Below are positions 1 to 5,911 of a stretch of DNA of 9,245 nt, piece after piece; positions within the stretch are counted from its first letter, which is position 1; each line of letters starts with the position of its first letter. A program made the position numbers and the translations under genes. The stretch comes from Pseudomonadota bacterium (GTDB taxonomy: Bacteria; Pseudomonadota; Alphaproteobacteria; RF32; CAG-239): positions 1 through 9,245 of the forward strand of contig JAJWCP010000055.1 of the NCBI GenBank assembly GCA_021617435.1, read 5' to 3'. A model generated the notes under the pieces. The model worked only from the letters and a program-made list of their open reading frames with translations, did no database searches and had not been told where the DNA came from.

Positions 1-82
1 AAGCAGCCTCCGGCTTCTTGTCTTGCTTCGTAGAGCTCGTTTTATAAAAACTCGCCAACTCCGCTTCACTTTCCCTCAACAT
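1..82 (-). CDS. Possible N-terminal fragment of an unidentified gene, cut by the left edge
   Basis: Read on the minus strand from an ATG at 82-80, the frame stays open to the window edge for 27 codons. It gives a charged peptide that starts MLRESEAELASF and continues with a Lys/Gln/Asp-rich stretch. The base composition is richer in GC than the AT-rich sequence just to its right, which fits coding DNA or the end of an inserted element. Against it, no Shine-Dalgarno sequence is visible upstream of the ATG and the fragment is short. I do not recognise a family. It could also be the edge of a dispersed repeat. Confidence 0.28.
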   Translation of the reverse strand, partial: MLRESEAELASFYKTSSTKQDKKPEAA

Positions 83-132
83 ACACAGTTTATTATTTAT
101 TGCAAGTATTTTTTTATCTTGTTGCTCATTGA

Positions 133-342
133 AATAAAATATTTGCTTTTTTATTGCAAAATAACCCTCAAATTCAAAAACTTTTGTTTAACGGGCAAAA
201 ATCATTTGCTTTTTTCAAAAAATATCATGGCGATTTGTTAAAAAAATACAATTATGCGATATTGCTTTCAACCAGTCCCGCAAACGTGTCAGTAAATTAT
301 CAAAACAAACTCGCAAGTTGGAAAGCTGCCTTAACTGATTAG
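133..342 (+). pseudogene. C-terminal remnant of a DNA-deoxyinosine glycosylase (uracil-DNA glycosylase superfamily)
   Basis: The plus-strand frame 133-342 encodes about 69 residues. It contains NPQIQKLLFNGQKSFAFFKKYHGDLL followed about 15 residues later by LLSTSPANVS, and ends in KLASWKAAL before a TAG stop. This pattern, a strand leading into FNG.KA..LFKK, then LPSTSPANA, then a closing helix with a W, is the C-terminal third of the hypoxanthine/deoxyinosine glycosylases, which excise deaminated adenine from DNA. Intact members are about 160-180 residues. Here an in-frame TGA at 130-132 closes the frame upstream, and no catalytic N-terminal part appears in any frame before it. There is no ATG or ribosome-binding site; the only candidate start is a TTG at 154. 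The Pro before STSPAN is Leu here, in line with decay. I read it as a gene remnant left after a deletion or insertion. Confidence 0.6.
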
Positions 343-378
343 CCTATATTAATTTTACTTCTGTGATAGTGTGCAAAA

Positions 379-474
379 TACAACTTATACACACCCCGGA
401 CTCGTAAATATTGCAAAAAAAAAAACGCGAGCTAAAATCTTCTCAAAACTAACTTTTTGAGGAGATTTTAGCTC
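379..474 (+). repeat. Pilin-gene leader repeat, copy 1 (complete)
   Basis: This 96-base block directly precedes the ATG of the pilin-like gene and recurs in the same orientation at 9155-9245. Bases 379-414 are identical to 9155-9190 (36 of 36). Next comes an A-tract of 11 (415-425) against 9 in the other copy, then 16 further identical bases (426-441), then the loop and right arm of a hairpin with only a few changes. The sequence upstream of 379 does not match that upstream of 9155, so the repeat boundary is sharp. The block includes TTATACACA at 385-393. It probably carries the promoter and 5' untranslated region of the gene, but I cannot assign convincing -35 and -10 boxes in it. Confidence 0.9.
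429..474 (+). promoter_or_regulatory. 5'-UTR hairpin that sequesters the ribosome-binding site of the pilin-like gene
   Basis: Bases 429-448 pair with 455-474 to give a 20-base-pair stem with a single G-U wobble (441/462) and a six-base loop, CTAACT. The right arm ends one base before the ATG at 475. The only Shine-Dalgarno match, GAGGAG at 459-464, lies 10 bases before the start and is fully paired with CTTCTC of the left arm. The folded mRNA should therefore be poorly translated until the stem is opened by temperature, a protein, a small RNA or a coupled process. There is no U-tract after the stem, so it is not an intrinsic terminator. The structure is seen directly; its regulatory effect is inferred. 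Confidence 0.75.
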
Positions 475-1110
475 ATGTATACACAAACTGGACGTTCAAT
501 GGTAGAAATGTTAGGAGTACTGGCAATCATAGGCGTACTGTCGGTTGGCGCTATCAGCGGCTACTCTAAAGCAATGTTTAAATACAAACTTAATAAACAT
601 GCGGAGCAATATAACACTCTGATAAACGCCGTGGCGCGCAATGCCTATAGCTTTGACAACCTATACACCGCCGGCACTCAAGACATAACCGCATACTTTA
701 TTAAAATGGGTGAAATTCCGACCGAAATGATTAAAAACAATCATGTCTATGATATTTTTAATCAAAAGTGCGTCATCGCGCTCAATATAAATCCAACCAA
801 CAACCAAAAATCTATCAATTTATCGGTTATAGCCGACTCATCGCTTAAAACCAAATCTGCCGAAAGTTTGGAGATTTGCCGCAACATGCTGATAACCGCC
901 AAAGAAAACGCCGATAGCATTTCATCGGTTACCAACGTAACCCACAATGACGATAACACCGGTTATAACAGCACTGTATTCTGGGGCGATAAAAACTGTG
1001 CCAAAGGATACTCGCCTTGCCTCAAAAGCCTTACGCTTGACAATATTTACAATTTTTGCACCAAATACATCGGCAGAGATTACAACGAATTTAAGGTTAG
1101 CTGGACATAA
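475..1110 (+). CDS. Type IV pilin / type II pseudopilin-like protein
   Basis: The 211-residue product begins with a short basic leader and a class III (prepilin-type) signal: MYTQTG, then RSMVEMLGVLAIIGVLSVG. A Gly at residue 6 would precede the peptidase cut, Glu11 is the conserved Glu at mature position +5, and residues 12-27 form the hydrophobic helix used for membrane anchoring and filament packing. The +1 residue would be Arg, where Phe or Met is usual. The remainder is a polar globular domain with five cysteines (Cys99 is the first, three lie in the last 45 residues), so disulfides are likely if it is exported. The start is fixed by the methionine that gives a short prepilin leader. No other pilus or secretion gene is in the window, so filament assembly must use genes elsewhere. 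The preceding leader is repeated at 9155, which suggests a multigene family. Whether it is a pilus subunit, minor pilin or pseudopilin cannot be told. Confidence 0.8.
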   Translation: MYTQTGRSMVEMLGVLAIIGVLSVGAISGYSKAMFKYKLNKHAEQYNTLINAVARNAYSFDNLYTAGTQDITAYFIKMGEIPTEMIKNNHVYDIFNQKCVIALNINPTNNQKSINLSVIADSSLKTKSAESLEICRNMLITAKENADSISSVTNVTHNDDNTGYNSTVFWGDKNCAKGYSPCLKSLTLDNIYNFCTKYIGRDYNEFKVSWT

Positions 1111-1198
1111 CTTGATAACACTGATATTTTTTCGGTTGCAAAAGCTCAAAAAACATAATAAACTGCAAAGCAGGTGATTTTTTTACAAGGAGAACCCC

Positions 1199-1666
1199 AT
1201 GATATCTAAAATTGTTAAATTATTTGCCGTTGTTTTGCTGTTATCTGCTTGCGGCAATGAAAATCCAAATCTTTCCAAAATGGTTATTCAAACCTCTGAT
1301 GGTCAGGTAACCTATTACCTTGAAAAAGCTGTTACCAAAGAGCAGTTGCAACATGGTTTAATGGAACGCAAAGAGCTGAAAAGCGATTCCGGCATGTTAT
1401 TCTTACTGCAAGGTCAAACTGAAATTGCCATGTGGATGAAAGACACCTACATTCCTCTTGATATGCTCTTTATCGGTCAAAACAAACGCATTGTTGCCGT
1501 TTATAAAAATACCGAACCGCTCTCAACCGAGCTTATCCGCCCTGAAGTTTCTGAACCGCTAAGTGCTGTGGTTGAATTAAACGGCGGCGATATTGATAAA
1601 AACAATATCAAAGTCGGCGATAAAGTTGAAAATGATTTAATTCAAAAATTTTCAATAAATCAATAG
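1199..1666 (+). CDS. DUF192 family lipoprotein
   Basis: The 155-residue product has a lipoprotein signal peptide with lipobox LSAC, so Cys18 should be lipidated and the protein anchored to an envelope membrane. The body matches the DUF192 family (PF02643): a GLMERKEL segment near residue 55, SGMLFLL, then the signature MWMKDTYIPLDMLFI, and a closing VVELNGGDIDKNNIKVGD segment. DUF192 proteins are small periplasmic or extracytoplasmic proteins whose function is unknown. The domain looks complete. An AAGGAG ribosome-binding site at 1187-1192 lies six bases before the ATG and fixes the start. The gap from the pilin-like gene is 88 bases and has only a weak CTGC-AAA-GCAG stem followed by a T-run, so partial read-through from the pilin gene is possible. 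The gene ends at a strong terminator. Confidence 0.88.
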   Translation: MISKIVKLFAVVLLLSACGNENPNLSKMVIQTSDGQVTYYLEKAVTKEQLQHGLMERKELKSDSGMLFLLQGQTEIAMWMKDTYIPLDMLFIGQNKRIVAVYKNTEPLSTELIRPEVSEPLSAVVELNGGDIDKNNIKVGDKVENDLIQKFSINQ

Positions 1667-1693
1667 CTTAAACAGTGTGTTTAAATTAAAAGA

Positions 1694-1726
1694 TTAAGCC
1701 CTGCAATAACATTTTGCAGGGCTTAA
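1694..1726. terminator. Bidirectional intrinsic terminator between convergent genes
   Basis: A perfect 13-base-pair stem (1694-1706 with 1714-1726) with a seven-base loop has the GC core GCCCTGC/GCAGGGC. On the plus strand it is followed by ATTTATTTT, and on the minus strand by TCTTTTAATTT, so both directions have T-rich tails. It lies between the stop of the DUF192 gene (1666) and the stop of the minus-strand secreted-protein gene (1729) and probably ends both transcripts. Confidence 0.88.
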
Positions 1727-1728
1727 AT

Positions 1729-2517
1729 TTATTTTCCGTTATTAATTTTTAATCGGTTCCAACCTTTAAGTTCTTTGCTCGGCGCCCCCAGAGCAGGTTT
1801 TACCGGCTGAGCTTGCGAGGTTGTTTCAGTTGATGATGTTTCGTTTTTAGCCCAATTCCGCACCGGTCCCTGTTGCATTTTAGATTTAATCAAAGCGCGG
1901 TGCGCATCGTTTTGCGGCACGCCGATAGGCAACACCTGCCCTAACAGCGCCGGCGAAACAAATTGCATTTTTTTCTTTTCATAAGCTTCCACAATAGCTG
2001 TTAAAGTTTTTGCCGCCGGAGAAGCGTTAAATGAGCGAATATTACCGGCATAAAAAACCGTAAATGAATAACACGGAACTGAGAATAACACATCACTGTA
2101 ATCAACCCCGCGCATAAACCTTAACAATACCCGCGGCTTAATAACGCACTGGTCAACCACATTTGAAACATTTTCGTCTTTGGTTAAAAATTCGCGGATA
2201 AATAAATCCATTTCCGGCTTGGTTAAAATGCCGCAAAAGCCGGTAATCGCCATGCTGTCAATACTGTAACCGGTATAACCATCTTGCGGCATTTCAACCG
2301 TATAACAAAACGCCTGCTCTGCCTCGGTAATATTAAGTAATGACGGCGCTGAAATTGTTCCTTTCATACGTGGAGTAACAGTCAAGGTATCTTTAGGAGC
2401 CTCCTGCCGCCGCCATGATTCTTTATCTTGCTGAAACAGAACGCCTTCCTGCGCCCAAACCTGAACCGGCAAAGCCGTGCTCAATGCCAATAAAACCGAA
2501 AGATATTTTGTTTTCAT
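1729..2517 (-). CDS. Secreted protein of unknown function with four conserved-looking cysteines
   Basis: The 262-residue product has a Sec signal peptide with likely cleavage at VWA|Q after residue 22. The mature part has four cysteines (71, 95, 124, 149) that could form two periplasmic disulfides. Residues 124-149 read C-x3-PR-x2-LRF-x-RG-x-D-x2-DVL-x4-C, which recalls the CxxPRH...R...D...C pattern seen in several uncharacterised bacterial exported proteins; that link is inference. Residues 185-200 (FVSPALLGQVLPIGVP) look like a further conserved segment, and the last 50 residues are low-complexity, Ser/Thr/Pro/Lys-rich. A perfect GAGGAGGT ribosome-binding site (2524-2531) sits six bases before the ATG. 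The gene starts 42 bases after the end of the beta-barrel gene on the same strand, so the two are probably co-transcribed. I do not recognise a named family. Confidence 0.75.
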   Translation of the reverse strand: MKTKYLSVLLALSTALPVQVWAQEGVLFQQDKESWRRQEAPKDTLTVTPRMKGTISAPSLLNITEAEQAFCYTVEMPQDGYTGYSIDSMAITGFCGILTKPEMDLFIREFLTKDENVSNVVDQCVIKPRVLLRFMRGVDYSDVLFSVPCYSFTVFYAGNIRSFNASPAAKTLTAIVEAYEKKKMQFVSPALLGQVLPIGVPQNDAHRALIKSKMQQGPVRNWAKNETSSTETTSQAQPVKPALGAPSKELKGWNRLKINNGK

Positions 2518-2559
2518 ATTAAAACCTCCTCAAGTTATTTATACGCGGTTTATATATCT

Positions 2560-3447
2560 TTACCAGAACAAATAATCGCCCTGATATTCAAGTGCTACCC
2601 CCACCGTGGTATCCGAGCGGCTTTTACGCGCGCCTCTGGTTTTAGCCAAATGATAATCGGCAAACGGAGCAAGCGCAAAACCACCTGCCAAAGCAACGCT
2701 CAAACGATTATTAAATTTAAGTTCATACTTATAATCGGTCGCTTTATACATATCATACACAAAATATTGACGATAGTATCCGTCTGAAACAAAGTTTACT
2801 CCCTCGCGCACCGGATATTCAAATGTATAACCGGTTTCGGCGGCAGTTTTCATATTGCTGTCATCATAGGTAAAATCGGCTTCTTCAACCGCAGCAATAT
2901 ACAAATCTTTAAAATAAGTGCCGTTAAAGAGTTTAACACCGGCTTTGGCGCGTATAATTTTGGTACGATAATCTTTACCGTCTTCTTCAAAGGTGGTGAA
3001 CTCGGTTTCATAACCCAAACTTGCAAACGGACCGACCACTCCTTGCTCCAAATTCCACATTTTATGGATATAATCGGAAGTAAACAAAATCTGGTCATCT
3101 TTTTCACTGCTCGTAGTAACATCACCCTCTGTGGTTTTGGTTTTGCCGTATTCCATAAACAAGCGGTTTATCCACACCAAATTGGCGTTATTATATTCTA
3201 AATTACCGTCAAACACACCGGCAATTACCGACTCTTCATCAGAGCTGAAATCAGGATAATTTTCATCTTCATCACGATTAGTTACGCTGTTTTGCGTATA
3301 TTTTAACGCCAAACGCTTCAAATTTGCTTTAAGTGATGAGGTTTGCTCAAGCTTAGCATCTTCGGCTCCTCCCAAAGGCTCAGCGCGAGCCGCAACCACC
3401 CACAAAACAGGAATAGCCAACAACACAGATTTAGTTAAAAAGTTCAT
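2560..3447 (-). CDS. Predicted outer-membrane beta-barrel protein
   Basis: The 295-residue product has a Sec signal peptide (cleavage likely at ARA|E after residue 22). The mature part is acidic at its start, then shows alternating polar/hydrophobic stretches with many Tyr, Phe and Trp and short charged turns, for example YIAAVEEADFTYDD and LSVALAGGFALAPFADYHL. It ends in DYLFW, with the C-terminal aromatic residue typical of substrates of the BAM assembly machinery. These traits suggest an outer-membrane beta-barrel of perhaps 10-12 strands. The family and substrate are not recognisable. The ribosome-binding site is modest (AGAGAGAA upstream of the ATG). It lies 45 bases downstream of the synthase-like gene and 42 bases upstream of the secreted-protein gene, all on the minus strand, so a joint role in the envelope is plausible. 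Confidence 0.7.
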   Translation of the reverse strand: MNFLTKSVLLAIPVLWVVAARAEPLGGAEDAKLEQTSSLKANLKRLALKYTQNSVTNRDEDENYPDFSSDEESVIAGVFDGNLEYNNANLVWINRLFMEYGKTKTTEGDVTTSSEKDDQILFTSDYIHKMWNLEQGVVGPFASLGYETEFTTFEEDGKDYRTKIIRAKAGVKLFNGTYFKDLYIAAVEEADFTYDDSNMKTAAETGYTFEYPVREGVNFVSDGYYRQYFVYDMYKATDYKYELKFNNRLSVALAGGFALAPFADYHLAKTRGARKSRSDTTVGVALEYQGDYLFW

Positions 3448-3492
3448 ATAAGTTCTCTCTAAATTTCAAGTTACAACAATGATGGTTTTTGC

Positions 3493-4326
3493 TTATTTTC
3501 CGAACATGGTTTTATAAGCAATTGCAAGTCTGTCAAGCCTGCCGATATGCGGCTTTGGCGACATAATCTTCCACCCGCGGTTTTGCATAATATCAAAATA
3601 GCGCCTAAAAATATTTAAAAACACCTTTAGCGGCAGCATTTTCTTTTTATCGCCTTTAGCCAAAAGCGCAAAGGCTTTATCAAAATTTTCCGCCGCCAAC
3701 CTGGCTAATTGCTCGCGCACCGCAATTAAGTTTTTATCGGTAATGGCGTCCATCGGATTGCTGATATTAATTCTGGCTTTCTGCAAAAGTTCAGAAGGCA
3801 TATACAAATGCCCGGCAATAGCGTCTTCTTTAATGTCTTTCAAAATATTGGTAATCATCATTGCCCGCCCAAAACTTTGCGCCAGTTCGCGTTTTTCTGT
3901 TTCTGACAATTCGCCGATTATGGCAAGCATAATATAAGTCGGCATTTCCGCCGTGCCGTAGCAATAATGATAAAAAGTGTTAAAATCAGGAGCTTGCAAA
4001 GGTTTAGGGCAATCAAGCATCGTGCAATTTAAAATTTCCGAAAAATCATTTTTTTTAATTTTAAACCGCATGCAGTTTTTATAAATTCTGCGTCCGATAT
4101 CAGTTGCCGGAACTTTTTTATCATAAATATTTTCAAGTTCTCGTTGCCATGCGGTGAGCAAATCAGATTTTTCTTGTTGCGGCATATTGCCGTCAACCAC
4201 AACGTCTAAATGGCGGCAAAAAGCGTATAAAGTATAAATCGCCTCGCGTTGCGCTTTAGGCAATCCTCGCATGCACCAAAACAGCGTCGCTTGCGATTTT
4301 CTGACCAATTTTCCTACCAAACTCAT
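3493..4326 (-). CDS. Squalene/phytoene synthase family protein, HpnD-like but with a divergent centre
   Basis: The 277-residue product matches the trans-isoprenyl diphosphate head-to-head synthase family (SQS/PSY, PF00494) over its full usual length. The first Asp-rich motif is in YAFCRHLDVVVDG (Asp41 and Asp45) and the second in ITNILKDIKEDAIAGHLYMP (Asp164 and Asp168), which is followed by the typical G-x-LY-x-P. These bind the Mg-diphosphates of two prenyl substrates. Family members join two farnesyl diphosphates (presqualene diphosphate or squalene) or two geranylgeranyl diphosphates (phytoene). The middle segment deviates: where HpnD or CrtB usually have YCYxVAGxVG, this has YCYGTAEMPTYIM (residues 121-133), and the usual GMEMD is CTMLD (101-105). 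Substrate and product are therefore uncertain. An AGGAA ribosome-binding site is six bases before the ATG. No other hopanoid or carotenoid gene is in the window. Confidence 0.82.
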   Translation of the reverse strand: MSLVGKLVRKSQATLFWCMRGLPKAQREAIYTLYAFCRHLDVVVDGNMPQQEKSDLLTAWQRELENIYDKKVPATDIGRRIYKNCMRFKIKKNDFSEILNCTMLDCPKPLQAPDFNTFYHYCYGTAEMPTYIMLAIIGELSETEKRELAQSFGRAMMITNILKDIKEDAIAGHLYMPSELLQKARINISNPMDAITDKNLIAVREQLARLAAENFDKAFALLAKGDKKKMLPLKVFLNIFRRYFDIMQNRGWKIMSPKPHIGRLDRLAIAYKTMFGK

Positions 4327-4365
4327 TTACATTCCTAACTTTTTACGAGCAAAACTTTATTGCAG

Positions 4366-4392
4366 ATTATACCATAGCTTTTGCTTAGTCAA
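4366..4392 (-). promoter_or_regulatory. Promoter of the synthase-like operon
   Basis: On the minus strand TTGACT (4392-4387) is followed after 15 bases by a perfect TATAAT (4371-4366), preceded by TGG to make an extended -10 (TGnTATAAT). The spacer is two bases short of the optimum, which the extended -10 may offset. Transcription would start near 4359, giving a leader of about 33 bases before the ATG of the synthase-like gene. No equally good promoter is seen in the 45- and 42-base gaps downstream, which supports one three-gene transcript ending at the terminator at 1694-1726. Confidence 0.65.
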
Positions 4393-4415
4393 TTACTTAG
4401 CCATTGCGTCCACAG

Positions 4416-5771
4416 CTAAAGCTTAATTTTTTCAAGCCACGGCTGAATATCTTGAAGAGCGCGGCGGCAATATCCCTCCTTGCGTTCCGCGCCTTTAAGG
4501 TAATGATATTTACCTTTTGCCGTAAGTTCCGGCGGCAGCTCGGGAAATAAGCCGAAGTTAACATTCATCGGCTGATAATGCTCAATGTCCGTAGCATCGG
4601 CCAAATGCGCGAGCACCGACCCTAAAGCCGTTGTTTTCGGCGGCAAAACCGGAATTTGTCCACTGCATAACATAGCTGCAAAATATCCCGCCATTAAGCC
4701 GACCGAAGCGCTTTCAACATACCCTTCGCAACCTGTAATCTGCCCTGCAAACATAATATGCGGATATTTTTTAAGGCGCAAAAAATCATCAAGCAAAATC
4801 GGACTCTTAATAAACGTATTTTTATGAATTCCGCCGAGCCGAGCAAATTCAGCATGTTCCAACCCCGGGATAGTCTTGAAAATCCGCTCTTGCTCGCCAT
4901 ATTTCAATTTAGTCTGAAACCCGACGATATTGCGCAGTGTATCTTCTTTGTTATCTTGCCTTAACTGCACCACGGCATAAGGCTTTTCGTCCGCATTCGG
5001 ATTTGAAAGTCCCACCGGCTTCATCGGTCCGAACAAAAGCGTGTTTTCACCGCGCTCCGCCATAACTTCAATCGGCAAACATCCGTCAAAATATTGCGGT
5101 TTTTCAAAATCATGAAATTCGGCTTTATCGGCAACCAAAAGCTCATGCACAAAATTGTAGTATTGTTCTTTGCTCAGAGGACAATTAATGTAATCGCGCC
5201 CGTCGCCTTTATCGTATCTTGATTGATACCACGCCTTTGAAAAATCAATACTTTCTTTATAAACTACCGGCGCGATAGCGTCATAAAATGAAAGCGCTTG
5301 GTTATCTATTGCCCGCAAAATGCTTGCCGCCAATTTATCGGAAGTGAGCGGACCGGTTGCCACAATTACCGGTTGCTTATCGTCAACCGGCAAATTTTCA
5401 ATTTCAGCTGAAACAATGCTAATCTTCGGGTGATTTTTAAGTTTTTGCGTAATAAACGCGGCAAAACCTTCGCGGTCAACCGCCAAAGCTCCTCCGGCCG
5501 GAACCTTGGTTGCGTCAGCCGCTTCCATAATTAATGAACTGGCAAGCCTCATTTCCTGATGCAAAAGCCCCACGGCATTATGCTCATAATCATCGGAGCG
5601 AAGCGAATTTGAGCAAACCAACTCTGAAAAATGGCTGTTTTTATGCGCCGGCGAAAATTTTTGCGGTTTCATATCAATCAGTTCAACTTTAACCCCGCGG
5701 CACGCAAGCTGCCACGCCGCCTCGCTTCCGGCTAATCCGGCGCCGATAACTTTAACGCAAATATCGCTCAT
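4416..5771 (-). CDS. trmFO: Methylenetetrahydrofolate-tRNA-(uracil-5-)-methyltransferase TrmFO
   Basis: This FAD-dependent enzyme makes 5-methyluridine at position 54 in the T-loop of tRNA, taking the methylene from 5,10-methylenetetrahydrofolate. The 451-residue product starts with the dinucleotide-binding motif VIGAGLAGSEAAWQLA (GxGxxG at 10-15) and an acidic end to the second strand (ELIDMKP). It carries the family signatures HFSELVCSNSLRSDD (Cys53), GGALAVDREGF, and YFDGCLPIEVMAERG (Cys231), the last matching the catalytic nucleophile region. The C-terminal part has FAGQITGCEGYVESASVGLMAG, the closing FAD-binding segment. The length is typical for the family (about 435-470), and nothing appears truncated. 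AGAGGT at 5777-5782 is five bases before the ATG. It is divergent from the exported-protein/ChpT operon across a 140-base gap and is followed after 89 bases by the synthase-like gene, which has its own promoter. Confidence 0.97.
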   Translation of the reverse strand: MSDICVKVIGAGLAGSEAAWQLACRGVKVELIDMKPQKFSPAHKNSHFSELVCSNSLRSDDYEHNAVGLLHQEMRLASSLIMEAADATKVPAGGALAVDREGFAAFITQKLKNHPKISIVSAEIENLPVDDKQPVIVATGPLTSDKLAASILRAIDNQALSFYDAIAPVVYKESIDFSKAWYQSRYDKGDGRDYINCPLSKEQYYNFVHELLVADKAEFHDFEKPQYFDGCLPIEVMAERGENTLLFGPMKPVGLSNPNADEKPYAVVQLRQDNKEDTLRNIVGFQTKLKYGEQERIFKTIPGLEHAEFARLGGIHKNTFIKSPILLDDFLRLKKYPHIMFAGQITGCEGYVESASVGLMAGYFAAMLCSGQIPVLPPKTTALGSVLAHLADATDIEHYQPMNVNFGLFPELPPELTAKGKYHYLKGAERKEGYCRRALQDIQPWLEKIKL

Positions 5772-5851
5772 ATTTTACCTCTGATGTTAAAAAATATGCA
5801 CCTTTGTAGCTTTTTTGAGCTTAAAAGTAAACAAAAAACTCCTCTTTTTTA

Positions 5852-5884
5852 TTAAACTTTTTTTAAGTCTATGAATGTTAAAAT
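5852..5884 (+). promoter_or_regulatory. Putative CtrA-box promoter of the exported protein-chpT operon
   Basis: TTAA (5852-5855), seven bases, then TTAA (5863-5866) is an exact match to the CtrA full site TTAA-N7-TTAA. Twelve bases downstream is an extended -10, TGTTAAAAT (5876-5884), with TAAAAT differing from the consensus at one position. The box thus overlaps the -35 region, the arrangement seen at CtrA-activated promoters in Caulobacter. It sits 28 bases before the start codon's upstream neighbourhood, in the gap between trmFO and the plus-strand pair. The region is AT-rich, and the same spacing occurs by chance inside a coding region at 7619-7633, so the match is suggestive only. Confidence 0.42.
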
Positions 5885-5911
5885 AAGCCATTAAACTAAC
5901 AAAGGCTAAAC

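Noticed and set aside
23..241. Plus-strand open frame of 72 codons at the left end
   Set aside because: Its translation is low-complexity Phe/Leu/Ile/Lys from AT-rich DNA, has no ribosome-binding site, and overlaps the glycosylase remnant in another frame.
405..416. TAAATA as -10 and TTGCAA as -35 of a promoter within the leader
   Set aside because: Neither has a partner box at acceptable spacing within the conserved block, so I do not assign a defined promoter there.
429..474. Intrinsic terminator or attenuator stem before the pilin-like gene
   Set aside because: No U-tract follows the stem; the right arm runs straight into the start codon and contains the ribosome-binding site, so a translational role fits better.
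429..474. Integron attC-like recombination site
   Set aside because: Although it is an imperfect hairpin beside a gene, it precedes the start codon, has nearly identical arms and loop in both copies, and I see none of the attC R-box core triplets or unpaired landmark bases. No integrase is in the window.
922..1149. Minus-strand open frames opposite the pilin-like gene (762-959 and 922-1149)
   Set aside because: They overlap a well-supported coding region, lack ribosome-binding sites and have no recognisable motifs.
1163..1180. Terminator after the pilin-like gene (CTGC-AAA-GCAG then a T-run)
   Set aside because: The stem is only four base pairs, and four bases separate it from the T-run, so it is too weak to call.
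4585..4964. Plus-strand frames opposite trmFO
   Set aside because: They are antisense shadows of a highly conserved enzyme gene.
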